A program made the position numbers and the translations under genes. Under the pieces are notes generated by a model. It made no database searches. It was not told the origin of the DNA and was given only the letters and a program-made list of their open reading frames with translations. A stretch of 5,018 bases of DNA from an uncultured Alphaproteobacteria bacterium (GTDB lineage Bacteria; Pseudomonadota; Alphaproteobacteria; Rhodobacterales; Rhodobacteraceae). How positions within the stretch are numbered: the stretch's first letter is position 1; each line of letters begins with the position of its first letter. Where the stretch lies: the NCBI GenBank assembly GCA_929200295.1, contig CAKMZE010000141.1:1059-6076 (forward strand), written 5' to 3'. This document shows positions 1 through 5,018 of this stretch, piece after piece.

Positions 1-856
1 GAACACACGCTCAGCGCAATTTGCTGATTGGCGTGTACGCGATGCGATGCTGCATGCGTTCAATTTTGAGTTCATGAATGAAACGTTGACCGGATCTGCG
101 CAGTCTCGAATCACGTCCTATTGGTCAAACTCCCCCTTAGGCATGGCCCATACCCCGGCTGAGGGCCGTGTCGCAGAATTTCTTGCCCCTTATGCAGATA
201 CATTAGTTCCCGGCACGATTGAGGGGTACACATTGCCTGTGTCAGACGGCACAGAACGGAACCGTGCAGGCATCGGCAAAGCGCTGGATATGATGGAGGT
301 CGCAGGTTGGACTGTGCAAGACGGCGTCATGCGCAATGCAAACGGTGAGGCGTTCACCTTTGAAATTCTGCTCAAAACTGGGGCAAGTGAGCCGCAAACA
401 ATGATCGATATATTTGTGGAATCATTGGGTCGCTTGGGCATCACACCGACCATCACCAATGTGGATTCCGCGCAGTATAAAGAGCGCACCGACGCGTTTG
501 ACTTTGGCATGACCTATTACAGGCGCGGCGTTTCTCTATCGCCTGGCAACGAGCAATACGCCTATTATGGCAGCGCATCTGCCGAAACCGTGGGAAGCCG
601 TAATTTGATGGGCGTGCAATCAGACGCAATCGACGCGATGATTGGGCGATTGCTCACATCAGAGAGCCAGGATGATTTTGTCGCCGCAGTGAAATCGCTC
701 GACCGGATTCTAACGGCAGGACGATACGTCATTCCGATTTATCAGTGGAATATCAGCCGCGTCGCGCACTCGAAAAACCTGCATTACCCCGAAGACCTGC
801 CAATTTTTGGTGATTGGCCCGGCTGGCAGCCAGATGTCTGGTGGTGGGAAGATTAA
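1..856 (+). CDS. ABC transporter substrate-binding protein, family 5, YejA type (5'-truncated, C-terminal part)
   Basis: This is the C-terminal part of an extracellular (periplasmic) solute-binding protein that delivers peptides or peptide-like compounds to an ABC importer. The reading frame is open from position 2, so the gene begins upstream; the ATG at 47 is internal. About 284 residues are visible, a little under half of a typical YejA-type protein (roughly 600 residues). The first visible residues, NTRSAQFADWRVRDAM, match the SBP_bac_5 signature in which the mature protein reads FNTRR...D.RVR.A...AFD. Further YejA-like signs are the TSYWSNSPLGM segment, the SLSPGNEQ..Y.GS motif, SRNLMGV, and the WWWED C-terminus. 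Substrate cannot be told from this part; microcin-C-like YejA importers carry oligopeptides, and some rhodobacterial homologues have unknown ligands. It is followed by a strong hairpin, so it is probably the last gene of its transcript. The family assignment is secure and the substrate is not. Confidence 0.9.
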   Translation, partial: NTRSAQFADWRVRDAMLHAFNFEFMNETLTGSAQSRITSYWSNSPLGMAHTPAEGRVAEFLAPYADTLVPGTIEGYTLPVSDGTERNRAGIGKALDMMEVAGWTVQDGVMRNANGEAFTFEILLKTGASEPQTMIDIFVESLGRLGITPTITNVDSAQYKERTDAFDFGMTYYRRGVSLSPGNEQYAYYGSASAETVGSRNLMGVQSDAIDAMIGRLLTSESQDDFVAAVKSLDRILTAGRYVIPIYQWNISRVAHSKNLHYPEDLPIFGDWPGWQPDVWWWED

Positions 857-876
857 TTCCAGTGTAAAGCATCATA

Positions 877-899
877 GCGTGGCGCATCTTGCGCCACGC
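877..899 (+). terminator. hairpin, probable transcription terminator after the solute-binding protein gene
   Basis: A perfect 10-bp inverted repeat, GCGTGGCGCA and TGCGCCACGC, encloses a 3-base loop (TCT). It begins 20 bases after the stop codon at 854-856. The stem is GC-rich and very stable, but only a loose T-containing stretch (TGCTCTTATTAATC) follows instead of a clean T-run. It may therefore act as an imperfect intrinsic terminator or as a 3'-end stabilising stem. Because the stem is symmetric it could work in either direction. Confidence 0.6.
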
Positions 900-928
900 G
901 TGCTCTTATTAATCATTAGGTATCTCTC

Positions 929-1057
929 ATGACCAAAGCATGTCTTATTCTCATCGGTGTAATCTTGGTGTCAGCTTGCACACCTGTAACGGCCGTCACC
1001 AGCACGGCTATTGGCGCAGGACAGGTTGTTTTAAGTGCCGCTGATACTGTTTTGTGA
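929..1057 (+). CDS. small lipoprotein of unknown function (42 aa)
   Basis: A 42-codon gene runs from ATG 929 to TGA 1055-1057. The protein begins MTKACLILIGVILVSAC: a short charged start, a hydrophobic core, and then the lipobox V14-S15-A16-C17. Cleavage before Cys17 would leave a lipid-anchored mature peptide of only 26 residues, beginning CTPVTAV and rich in Ala, Val, Thr and Gly. Thr18 at +2 is not the Asp inner-membrane retention signal, so outer-membrane sorting is plausible. The upstream ribosome-binding signal is weak (AGG at 918-920, 8 bases from the ATG). It lies between the hairpin and the arsenic genes on the same strand, 40 bases before arsC. I do not recognise a function. As I recall, similar tiny lipoproteins with a CTPVTAV-like start occur in Rhodobacteraceae genomes; that needs a search. 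The lipobox, a complete frame and a suitable position make a real gene likely. Confidence 0.7.
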   Translation: MTKACLILIGVILVSACTPVTAVTSTAIGAGQVVLSAADTVL

Positions 1058-1068
1058 CTGACATAAAA

Positions 1069-1084
1069 CTGATACAAAAATCAG
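1069..1084. repeat. short inverted repeat upstream of arsC
   Basis: CTGAT at 1069-1073 and ATCAG at 1080-1084 form 5-bp inverted arms around ACAAAA. They lie in the 40-base AT-rich gap between the lipoprotein gene and arsC. A related half (CTGATAC) also occurs at 1041-1047, inside the lipoprotein gene, and AGATAC recurs at 1083-1088. This could be a regulator half-site pair or chance. The gap holds no convincing -35/-10 pair: CTGACA at 1058-1063 is a fair -35 but lacks a good partner. Confidence 0.25.
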
Positions 1085-1097
1085 ATACAGACGGCTT

Positions 1098-1571
1098 ATG
1101 AATATACTTGTTTTATGCACGGGTAACTCTGCCCGCTCGATCCTATTGGAAAGCATCCTGACACATCGCTCTGATGCACGGATTATGGCGTATTCCGCAG
1201 GGTCACAGCCTGCGGGCCGTGTTCATCCGCAATCGCTCAGGCTCTTGGCCCAAAAGGGTTATCCAATTGATGGGCTCTCTTCACAAAGCTGGGATGATTA
1301 TACCAATGACGATGCGCCCCATATGGATGCTGTGATTACAGTGTGTGGATCTGCCGCAGGTGAAACCTGCCCCATGTGGCCCGGCGCACCACTGCGCGCC
1401 CATTGGGGTGTTGAAGACCCCGCAGCGGCAAGCGAACCTGATTGGGAAGCCGCGTTCGAAGACGCATATGCACGGCTCTATAAACGCGCGATGACCTTTA
1501 TTGACCTACCTTTTGAAGATATGTCGTCTGACATCTTGCAACAAAAACTCACTCAAATCGGACAAGAGTAA
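1098..1571 (+). CDS. arsC: arsenate reductase, low-molecular-weight protein phosphatase type
   Basis: This cytoplasmic enzyme would reduce arsenate to arsenite. It has 157 residues, slightly longer than the classical arsenate reductase of the fold (about 130-140). The phosphatase P-loop is at the extreme N-terminus: C7-TGNSA-R13-S14, with Cys7 the nucleophile and Arg13 the oxyanion binder. Two further cysteines, C83 (in VITVCGSAAGE) and C91 (in TCPMWPG), sit where the relay cysteines of thioredoxin-coupled ArsC lie, spaced 8 apart. The acid loop is WGVEDPAA, with Asp107 before Pro108. The second P-loop position that is Cys15 in the S. aureus enzyme is Ala12 here. The TAA stop overlaps the ATG of the aquaporin gene by one base, so the two are translationally coupled. 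Plain tyrosine phosphatase activity is an alternative, but the two relay cysteines and the partner gene favour arsenate reduction. The electron donor (thioredoxin or glutaredoxin) is not shown by the sequence. Confidence 0.87.
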   Translation: MNILVLCTGNSARSILLESILTHRSDARIMAYSAGSQPAGRVHPQSLRLLAQKGYPIDGLSSQSWDDYTNDDAPHMDAVITVCGSAAGETCPMWPGAPLRAHWGVEDPAAASEPDWEAAFEDAYARLYKRAMTFIDLPFEDMSSDILQQKLTQIGQE

Positions 1572-2212
1572 TGCAAAAACTATGGGCAGAGGGGCTCGGC
1601 ACTGCTGGGCTGTTGATCAGTGTTATTGGCTCAGGGATCATGGGGACCAATTTGTCCGATGACATCGCAATCGCGCTCTTGGCGAATGCAATCGCGACAG
1701 GCTGTGCGCTTTACGTTTTGATCACCGTGCTCGGCCCTATTTCTGGTGCGCATTTTAATCCTGTTGTGACATTGGCGTTTTTGATCCGTGGTGAGATCGA
1801 TAAAACCACTGCATTCTCTTATGTCGCAACACAGATTATCTCTGGCATTATAGGTGTTTGGCTCGCGCACTTCATGTTTGATATCGCAATATTGCAGGCT
1901 TCTGAAACAGCGCGCAATGGCGTATCGCTTTGGGGATCTGAGATCATCGCCACCTTTGGTCTGCTCTTCGTCATTTTCGGTGGATTACGCGCGCGACCAG
2001 ACGCCGTGCCCTCGATGGTCGCGATCTATATCACTGGCGCATATTGGTTCACGTCCTCCACCAGCTTTGCCAATCCGGCCGTGACCATTGCACGCGGGTT
2101 TTCAGATACATTTGCAGGGATCACCCCACTGGATGTGCCAATGTTTATTGTAATGCAATTGATCGGCTGCGCGATCGCGGCCTACACGTTGCCGCGTTTG
2201 CTCAAAGACTAG
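1571..2212 (+). CDS. aqpS: MIP-family channel (AqpS-like aquaglyceroporin), probable arsenite exit channel
   Basis: An inner-membrane channel of 213 residues, with about six hydrophobic segments and two half-helices. The first pore motif is H61-F-N63-P64-V65, a variant NPV instead of NPA; the second is F-A-N168-P169-A170. Glu8 and Glu124 sit in the first and fourth membrane segments, where the family has its conserved buried glutamates. The residue right after the second NPA is Val171, where orthodox aquaporins and GlpF carry the selectivity-filter arginine; an Arg is found only four residues later (R175). Loss of that arginine widens the filter, which suits uncharged solutes such as arsenite. 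In S. meliloti AqpS stands in for an ArsB pump and lets arsenite leave down its gradient after ArsC action. The gene starts on the TAATG overlap with arsC, supporting the same role here. Its stop TAG shares the palindrome CTAG with the convergent regulator gene. The symbol is by analogy with S. meliloti; another small neutral substrate is possible. Confidence 0.82.
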   Translation: MQKLWAEGLGTAGLLISVIGSGIMGTNLSDDIAIALLANAIATGCALYVLITVLGPISGAHFNPVVTLAFLIRGEIDKTTAFSYVATQIISGIIGVWLAHFMFDIAILQASETARNGVSLWGSEIIATFGLLFVIFGGLRARPDAVPSMVAIYITGAYWFTSSTSFANPAVTIARGFSDTFAGITPLDVPMFIVMQLIGCAIAAYTLPRLLKD

Positions 2213-2832
2213 ACCAGCGACGTCACCCAAAGGATCTGCGCGTCCTCAGCACTGGTCGAAATCACATTATGTCCCATTGCCGCATCGTAATAGGCGCTTT
2301 CTCCGCGGCGCAAGGCGACGGGTTCGTAAAATTCGGTAAAGAGCTGGATCGTGCCCGTGAGCACATAAAGAAACTCTTCCCCATCGTGACGCACCCAGCC
2401 GTCAAACTCGTCAATTGAGCGGGCACGGATTTGCGCACGGTATGGCAACATCTTTTTTTGCGTCAGCGTTTCAGCAAGAAGATCATGCTCATAGGTGGTG
2501 GTGATCTGCCGGGTCGCCTCACCCTCGCGCGTGATCGACATGCGCCCGTTCACTTGCCCCTTAGTCGGCGGGGTGAAAAGCTGCGGCACTGTAATCTCAA
2601 GCCCGATGGCAAGCTTTTTGAGCGCCTCATAGGTAGGTGACATCTGACCATTTTCGATCTTAGACAGTGTCGAACGGGCAAGCCCCGCTTGGGTCGCTGC
2701 TTGTTCAAGCGTCCAATGGCGTGCTTTGCGCAATTCGCGCACCCTCGCCCCAAGATCAAGCGGCTGGCCTAGCTCTTCTGCACCGTTTTCACGGGCAATT
2801 TTAATCAGGCTGTTTGAAGCTAAATCAGACAT
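2209..2832 (-). CDS. XRE-family transcriptional regulator with C-terminal cupin domain
   Basis: A one-component DNA-binding regulator of 207 residues. Residues 28-84 form a lambda-repressor-like HTH (LGARVRELRKARHWTLEQAA, then GLARSTLSKIENGQMSPT, a textbook recognition helix and turn). Residues about 130-205 form a small cupin barrel (RHDGEEFLYVLTG, then RRGESAYYDAAMGHNV), with candidate ligand or metal residues H149, E153 and H188. Members of this architecture (PuuR, SutR and relatives) sense small molecules and often repress neighbouring transport or catabolic genes. I chose the start at 2832 (MSDLASNS); the frame stays open to 2958, but the extra 42 residues (MILTYMMFHVH...) are unlike the family and would cover the divergent control region. 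No good Shine-Dalgarno precedes the chosen ATG. Its stop overlaps the convergent aquaporin stop. It is divergent from the FrnE/efflux genes, its likely targets. The ligand is unknown. Confidence 0.88.
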   Translation of the reverse strand: MSDLASNSLIKIARENGAEELGQPLDLGARVRELRKARHWTLEQAATQAGLARSTLSKIENGQMSPTYEALKKLAIGLEITVPQLFTPPTKGQVNGRMSITREGEATRQITTTYEHDLLAETLTQKKMLPYRAQIRARSIDEFDGWVRHDGEEFLYVLTGTIQLFTEFYEPVALRRGESAYYDAAMGHNVISTSAEDAQILWVTSLV

Positions 2833-2838
2833 GCCCAC

Positions 2839-2868
2839 AATATACTGCGTGCTTTGGTAGAGTTGCAA
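2839..2868 (-). promoter_or_regulatory. candidate promoter of the XRE-cupin gene, possibly leaderless
   Basis: Read on the minus strand, TTGCAA (2868-2863) and TATATT (2844-2839) resemble -35 and -10 boxes with an 18-base spacer. Only six bases separate the -10 box from the ATG at 2832, so transcription would begin at or next to the start codon. This fits the missing Shine-Dalgarno. The match is by eye; an upstream start codon or promoter remains possible. Confidence 0.35.
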
Positions 2869-2890
2869 TGAGATTGCAGCAATCATGCGG

Positions 2891-2917
2891 GGTTTCACTT
2901 TCATATAGGTGAAAACC
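2891..2917. promoter_or_regulatory. inverted repeat, candidate operator for the XRE-cupin regulator
   Basis: TTTCAC (2893-2898) and GTGAAA (2909-2914) are perfect 6-bp inverted arms with a 10-base AT-rich centre. The symmetry extends to GGTTTCAC and GTGAAAACC if one extra A is allowed. A second, nested arrangement also exists: TTTCA at 2900-2903 overlaps imperfectly with TGAAA at 2910-2914. It lies about midway between the divergent start codons (2832 and 2962), where a regulator could control both directions. XRE-type repressors usually bind such two-fold symmetric sites. No footprint or conservation evidence is available from one sequence. Confidence 0.45.
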
Positions 2918-2949
2918 TGATAGATATGCACATGAAACATCATATATGT

Positions 2950-2954
2950 AAGGA
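2950..2954 (+). promoter_or_regulatory. ribosome binding site setting the start of the FrnE-like gene
   Basis: AAGGA lies 7 bases before the ATG at 2962. It supports that start over the upstream in-frame ATGs at 2926 and 2932. It directly follows the 8-bp palindrome CATATATG (2941-2948). Confidence 0.7.
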
Positions 2955-2961
2955 TCATGAA

Positions 2962-3606
2962 ATGGTGAAGCTCGATATTATTTCAGATCCGATTTGCCCG
3001 TGGTGCTACATCGGAAAATCACACCTTGATAAAGCGCTTTTGCAGTTTCCTGACCACCCATTTGTGATCGAATGGCATCCGTTTCAGCTTAACCCTGATA
3101 TGCCAGATGCGGGTATGGACCGCCGAGAGTATCTCGAGACAAAATTTGGCGGCAAAGAGGGTGCGGCGCGCGCCTATGCCCCCGTTGTCGAGAATGCGGA
3201 AAAGGCGGGGCTGACAATCAATCTTGAAAAAATGGAACGCACCCCCAATACGATTAATGCGCACCGCCTGATCCATTGGGCTGGTATTGAACAGCGCCAA
3301 AGCTTTGTCGTGGATTTACTGTTCAAAGCCTATTTCGTTGATGGCAAAGACATCGGAGATACCGGTATTCTCGCTGATGTTGCAGAGACGGCTGGCATGG
3401 ATTCAGCTGTCACGCGGCGTCTGCTCGCAACTGACGAAGACATTGAAAGCATCAAAAACCGGGATGCCCATAGTCGCACCATGGGTATTTCATCCGTGCC
3501 TACATTTATTGTCGCCAACCAACATGCCGTCCCAGGCGCACAACCACCTGAAACATGGGTATCAGTTATTAAGGATATTCAGGCACAGATCGCCGCAGCT
3601 GAATAA
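2962..3606 (+). CDS. DsbA-family protein, FrnE-like thiol oxidoreductase (2-hydroxychromene-2-carboxylate isomerase-like fold)
   Basis: A cytoplasmic thioredoxin-fold protein of 214 residues with no signal peptide. The active site is C12-P-W-C15 in SDPICPWCYIGK; the cis-proline loop is SSVP180TF. An alpha-helical insert lies between (about residues 60-165), with the family's TPNTINAHRLIHWA segment at 94-107 and the VPGAQP motif at 190-195. All of this is typical of FrnE/YwbO-type members of the DsbA family, usually 210-240 residues. Relatives include a polyketide-biosynthesis protein (FrnE), a Deinococcus disulfide isomerase tied to oxidative stress, and glutathione-using isomerases. The CPWC pair favours redox or disulfide chemistry over the Ser-type isomerases. 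The start is set by AAGGA at 2950-2954; the longer form from 2926 adds a His-rich leader foreign to the family. Two in-frame stops follow (TAA, then TAG at 3607-3609). It shares a strand with the efflux gene 50 bases downstream and faces the XRE-cupin regulator. The physiological substrate is unknown. Confidence 0.88.
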   Translation: MVKLDIISDPICPWCYIGKSHLDKALLQFPDHPFVIEWHPFQLNPDMPDAGMDRREYLETKFGGKEGAARAYAPVVENAEKAGLTINLEKMERTPNTINAHRLIHWAGIEQRQSFVVDLLFKAYFVDGKDIGDTGILADVAETAGMDSAVTRRLLATDEDIESIKNRDAHSRTMGISSVPTFIVANQHAVPGAQPPETWVSVIKDIQAQIAAAE

Positions 3607-3656
3607 TAGTCGTCTCCTTTTTTAGTAATCAGTTTTTTCGATTGGACCCTTTCCGA

Positions 3657-4880
3657 ATGCCTTTGAGACCCACAGAGCGTTTACCGCAGGCTGAATTTAT
3701 TGCACTTATGGCGATGACCGCAGCAACGGTGGCCTTTTCGATTGATTCAATGCTGCCCGCACTGCCAGAAATCGGTGCCGAGCTATCCCCACAAAACATC
3801 AACAATGCGCAGTTGATCATTACCAGTTTTGTTTTGGGTATGGGGTTTGGAACATTTTTCACAGGACCATTGTCAGATGCTTATGGCCGCAAACCAATTA
3901 TCATAGGCGGTGCATTGATCTATGTTGTGGCCTGTATCGCGGCGTGGAAAGCGCAATCGATTGAGATCATGCTTGCAGCCCGCGTTGTCCAAGGGATCGG
4001 TGCCGCCGGTCCGCGCGTTGTTGCGATGGCCATGGTGCGCGATCTATATGCCGGGCCTGATATGGCGCGTATTCTCTCGTTCACAATGATTGTGTTTTCA
4101 TTGGTCCCTGCGCTCGCGCCAAGCATGGGGTATTTCATCATCCTCTCACAGGGGTGGCGCGCGATCTTTCTAGCGTTCATCGTCTTTAACGTTATTTCAT
4201 TGTGTTGGTTACTGTTTCGCCAACCCGAAACACTGCCCAAAGAGCAGCGCCGCCCATTGAGCCTCAGCGCGCTCATCCAAGCCACGGCCGAGATGTTTGC
4301 CCATAAAACTGCGCGCTTATCAATTATTATCCAGACACTCACGTTTGCAATGTTGTTTCTGGTGCTCTCATCCACACAACAGGTCTTTGATATTACATTT
4401 GACCAAGGGCATAACTTTCACCTTTGGTTTGGTGGAATTGCCATCGTCGCGGCCTCAGGCAGCGTTCTAAATGCGCGAATCGTGATGCGTGTCGGCATGC
4501 GGGCAATCATCAAGGCGATGTATTCTGTACAGCTCGTCCTGACGACAATACTGATCGCTATCGCATTAAGCGACGCGCCCTATTGGCTCGCGTTTGGCAG
4601 TTATCTGTTATGGGTATTGGGGAACTTTTTTCAGGCCGGGCTGACAATCGGCAATCTAAATGCATTGGCGCTTGAGGAGATGGGCCATATCGCAGGGCTG
4701 GCCGCATCACTGATTGCAGCTTTATCGACCGTTGGGGCTGTTATTATTGCGATCCCAATTGGATTAGCCTTTGATGGCACAGCTCTTCCGATGGCCTTGG
4801 GCGAAATCGCCCTTGTGGCATGCGCGCTATGGTTGACAACCTTGATCAAACGTCCTGCAGATTATCAAACTAGCCAATAA
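3657..4880 (+). CDS. MFS multidrug efflux transporter, Bcr/CflA (DHA1) family
   Basis: An inner-membrane proton-coupled exporter of 407 residues with about 12 hydrophobic segments, the usual size for Bcr/CflA drug antiporters. Visible signatures are the TM1 motif D30-SMLPALP, MFS motif A between TM2 and TM3 (G70-PLSDAYGRKP, with Asp74, Arg78 and Lys79), motif B in TM4 (R109-VVQGIGAAG) followed by VRDLY, and motif C in TM5 (PALAPSMGYF at 151-160), which marks drug:H+ antiporters. I chose ATG 3657 (MPLRPTER). An in-frame TTG at 3642 would add five residues (MDPFR); neither has a clear Shine-Dalgarno. The gene follows the FrnE-like gene by 50 bases with no hairpin between, so the two are likely co-transcribed under the divergent regulator. 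Substrates could be antibiotics, sulfonamide-like compounds or metabolites; the sequence does not decide. Confidence 0.88.
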   Translation: MPLRPTERLPQAEFIALMAMTAATVAFSIDSMLPALPEIGAELSPQNINNAQLIITSFVLGMGFGTFFTGPLSDAYGRKPIIIGGALIYVVACIAAWKAQSIEIMLAARVVQGIGAAGPRVVAMAMVRDLYAGPDMARILSFTMIVFSLVPALAPSMGYFIILSQGWRAIFLAFIVFNVISLCWLLFRQPETLPKEQRRPLSLSALIQATAEMFAHKTARLSIIIQTLTFAMLFLVLSSTQQVFDITFDQGHNFHLWFGGIAIVAASGSVLNARIVMRVGMRAIIKAMYSVQLVLTTILIAIALSDAPYWLAFGSYLLWVLGNFFQAGLTIGNLNALALEEMGHIAGLAASLIAALSTVGAVIIAIPIGLAFDGTALPMALGEIALVACALWLTTLIKRPADYQTSQ

Positions 4881-4882
4881 AC

Positions 4883-4944
4883 ACAGCATAATCAGCTTTC
4901 CTTTTGAAAACAGCATAGCTAACCTCCGCTCAGGAAAAAATTCC
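4883..4944. repeat. short repeats in the gap after the efflux gene
   Basis: The 80-base gap between the efflux gene and the next gene holds two copies of ACAGCATA (4883-4890 and 4910-4917, 27 bases apart). It also holds CCGCT twice (4926-4930 and 4943-4947) and the small inverted repeat GGAA-AAAA-TTCC (4933-4944). No convincing terminator hairpin for the efflux gene is visible. TTGAAA at 4904-4909 could be a -35 box, but I see no matching -10. These repeats may be regulator half-sites for the next gene or chance. Confidence 0.25.
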
Positions 4945-4948
4945 GCTT

Positions 4949-4953
4949 GGGAG
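4949..4953 (+). promoter_or_regulatory. ribosome binding site of the exported-protein gene at 4961
   Basis: GGGAG lies 7 bases before the ATG at 4961. This is the strongest Shine-Dalgarno in the window and suggests a well-expressed protein. Confidence 0.75.
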
Positions 4954-4960
4954 AAAAGTT

Positions 4961-5018
4961 ATGAAAAAACTATTGATGGCAACGACTGCCATTGCCATGA
5001 CCGCTGGTGCGGCGATGG
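4961..5018 (+). CDS. exported protein, N-terminus only (3'-truncated by the window)
   Basis: Only 19 codons are inside the window. They encode MKKLLMATTAIAMTAGAAM, a classical Sec signal peptide: two lysines, then a hydrophobic Ala/Thr/Leu core heading toward an Ala-x-Ala-like cleavage site just past the edge. No Cys lipobox is seen before the end. Such leaders in Rhodobacteraceae are typical of porins and of periplasmic solute-binding proteins, but nothing of the mature protein is visible, so no function is assigned. A strong GGGAG ribosome binding site supports the start and high expression. Confidence 0.75.
   Translation, partial: MKKLLMATTAIAMTAGAAM

Noticed and set aside
1631..1870. Antisense open frame inside the aquaporin gene
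   Set aside because: It is a shadow frame with no recognisable domain, opposite a clear channel-coding frame.
2044..2418. Plus-strand open frame spanning the aquaporin end and the regulator end
   Set aside because: It overlaps two well-supported genes in the wrong frame or strand and its product resembles no protein family.
2833..2958. The 42-codon N-terminal extension of the XRE-cupin reading frame
   Set aside because: It is unlike the family, would cover the divergent promoter region, and MSDL at 2832 gives a normal-sized protein.
3642..3656. TTG start at 3642 for the efflux transporter
   Set aside because: The ATG at 3657 gives a typical Bcr/CflA N-terminus; the TTG has no ribosome-binding signal either. 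It cannot be fully excluded.
3610..3656. T-runs (CCTTTTTTAG and AGTTTTTTCG) after the FrnE-like gene, as a terminator
   Set aside because: No inverted repeat precedes either T-run, so an intrinsic terminator is not supported.
3920..4375. Long (151-codon) minus-strand open frame inside the efflux transporter gene
   Set aside because: It is the mirror of a real membrane-protein frame and its translation is low-complexity without family features.
1..5018. CRISPR arrays, tRNA or rRNA genes, insertion sequences and attachment sites
   Set aside because: I saw no repeat-spacer pattern, cloverleaf, transposase frame or terminal inverted repeats; the genes are closely packed and ordinary in codon style.

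Overview
The window looks like a chromosomal stretch from a marine alphaproteobacterium, most likely of the Rhodobacteraceae (Roseobacter-type). This rests on the protein styles: a YejA-type solute-binding protein ending in a Trp-rich tail, an arsenate reductase paired with an aquaporin as in rhizobia, an XRE-cupin regulator, a cytoplasmic FrnE-type DsbA protein, and the tiny lipoprotein. The moderate base composition also fits. No database search was possible, so the taxonomy is inference.

Layout. (1) Positions 1-856 hold the C-terminal part of a family 5 extracellular solute-binding protein (YejA type), closed by a perfect 10-bp hairpin. (2) Positions 929-1057 hold a 42-residue lipoprotein with a clear lipobox. 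(3) Positions 1098-2212 hold a tight two-gene arsenic unit: a low-molecular-weight-phosphatase-type arsenate reductase overlapping by one base a MIP channel of the AqpS type. The channel lacks the usual pore arginine. (4) Positions 2209-2832 on the minus strand hold an XRE-cupin regulator, whose stop codon shares the palindrome CTAG with the stop of the channel gene. (5) A 129-bp divergent control region separates it from a FrnE-like DsbA-family thiol oxidoreductase (2962-3606) and a Bcr/CflA-type drug efflux transporter (3657-4880). (6) The window ends inside the signal peptide of a new exported protein (4961 onward).

How the genes may work together. Arsenate is reduced by ArsC and the arsenite probably leaves through the aquaporin by downhill diffusion, the scheme known from Sinorhizobium meliloti; no ArsB, Acr3 or ArsR gene is visible here. 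The XRE-cupin protein probably senses a small molecule or metal-bound ligand and controls its own gene and the divergent frnE-like/efflux pair, giving a small xenobiotic or redox-stress module. That regulatory link is inferred from gene arrangement and an inverted repeat between the genes.

There is no sign of mobile elements, CRISPR, tRNA or rRNA genes. Every intergenic gap is shorter than 300 bases. I see no clearly undescribed system; the most interesting items are the ArsC-AqpS pair, the divergent XRE-cupin/FrnE/efflux module with its candidate operator, and a possible leaderless promoter for the regulator.
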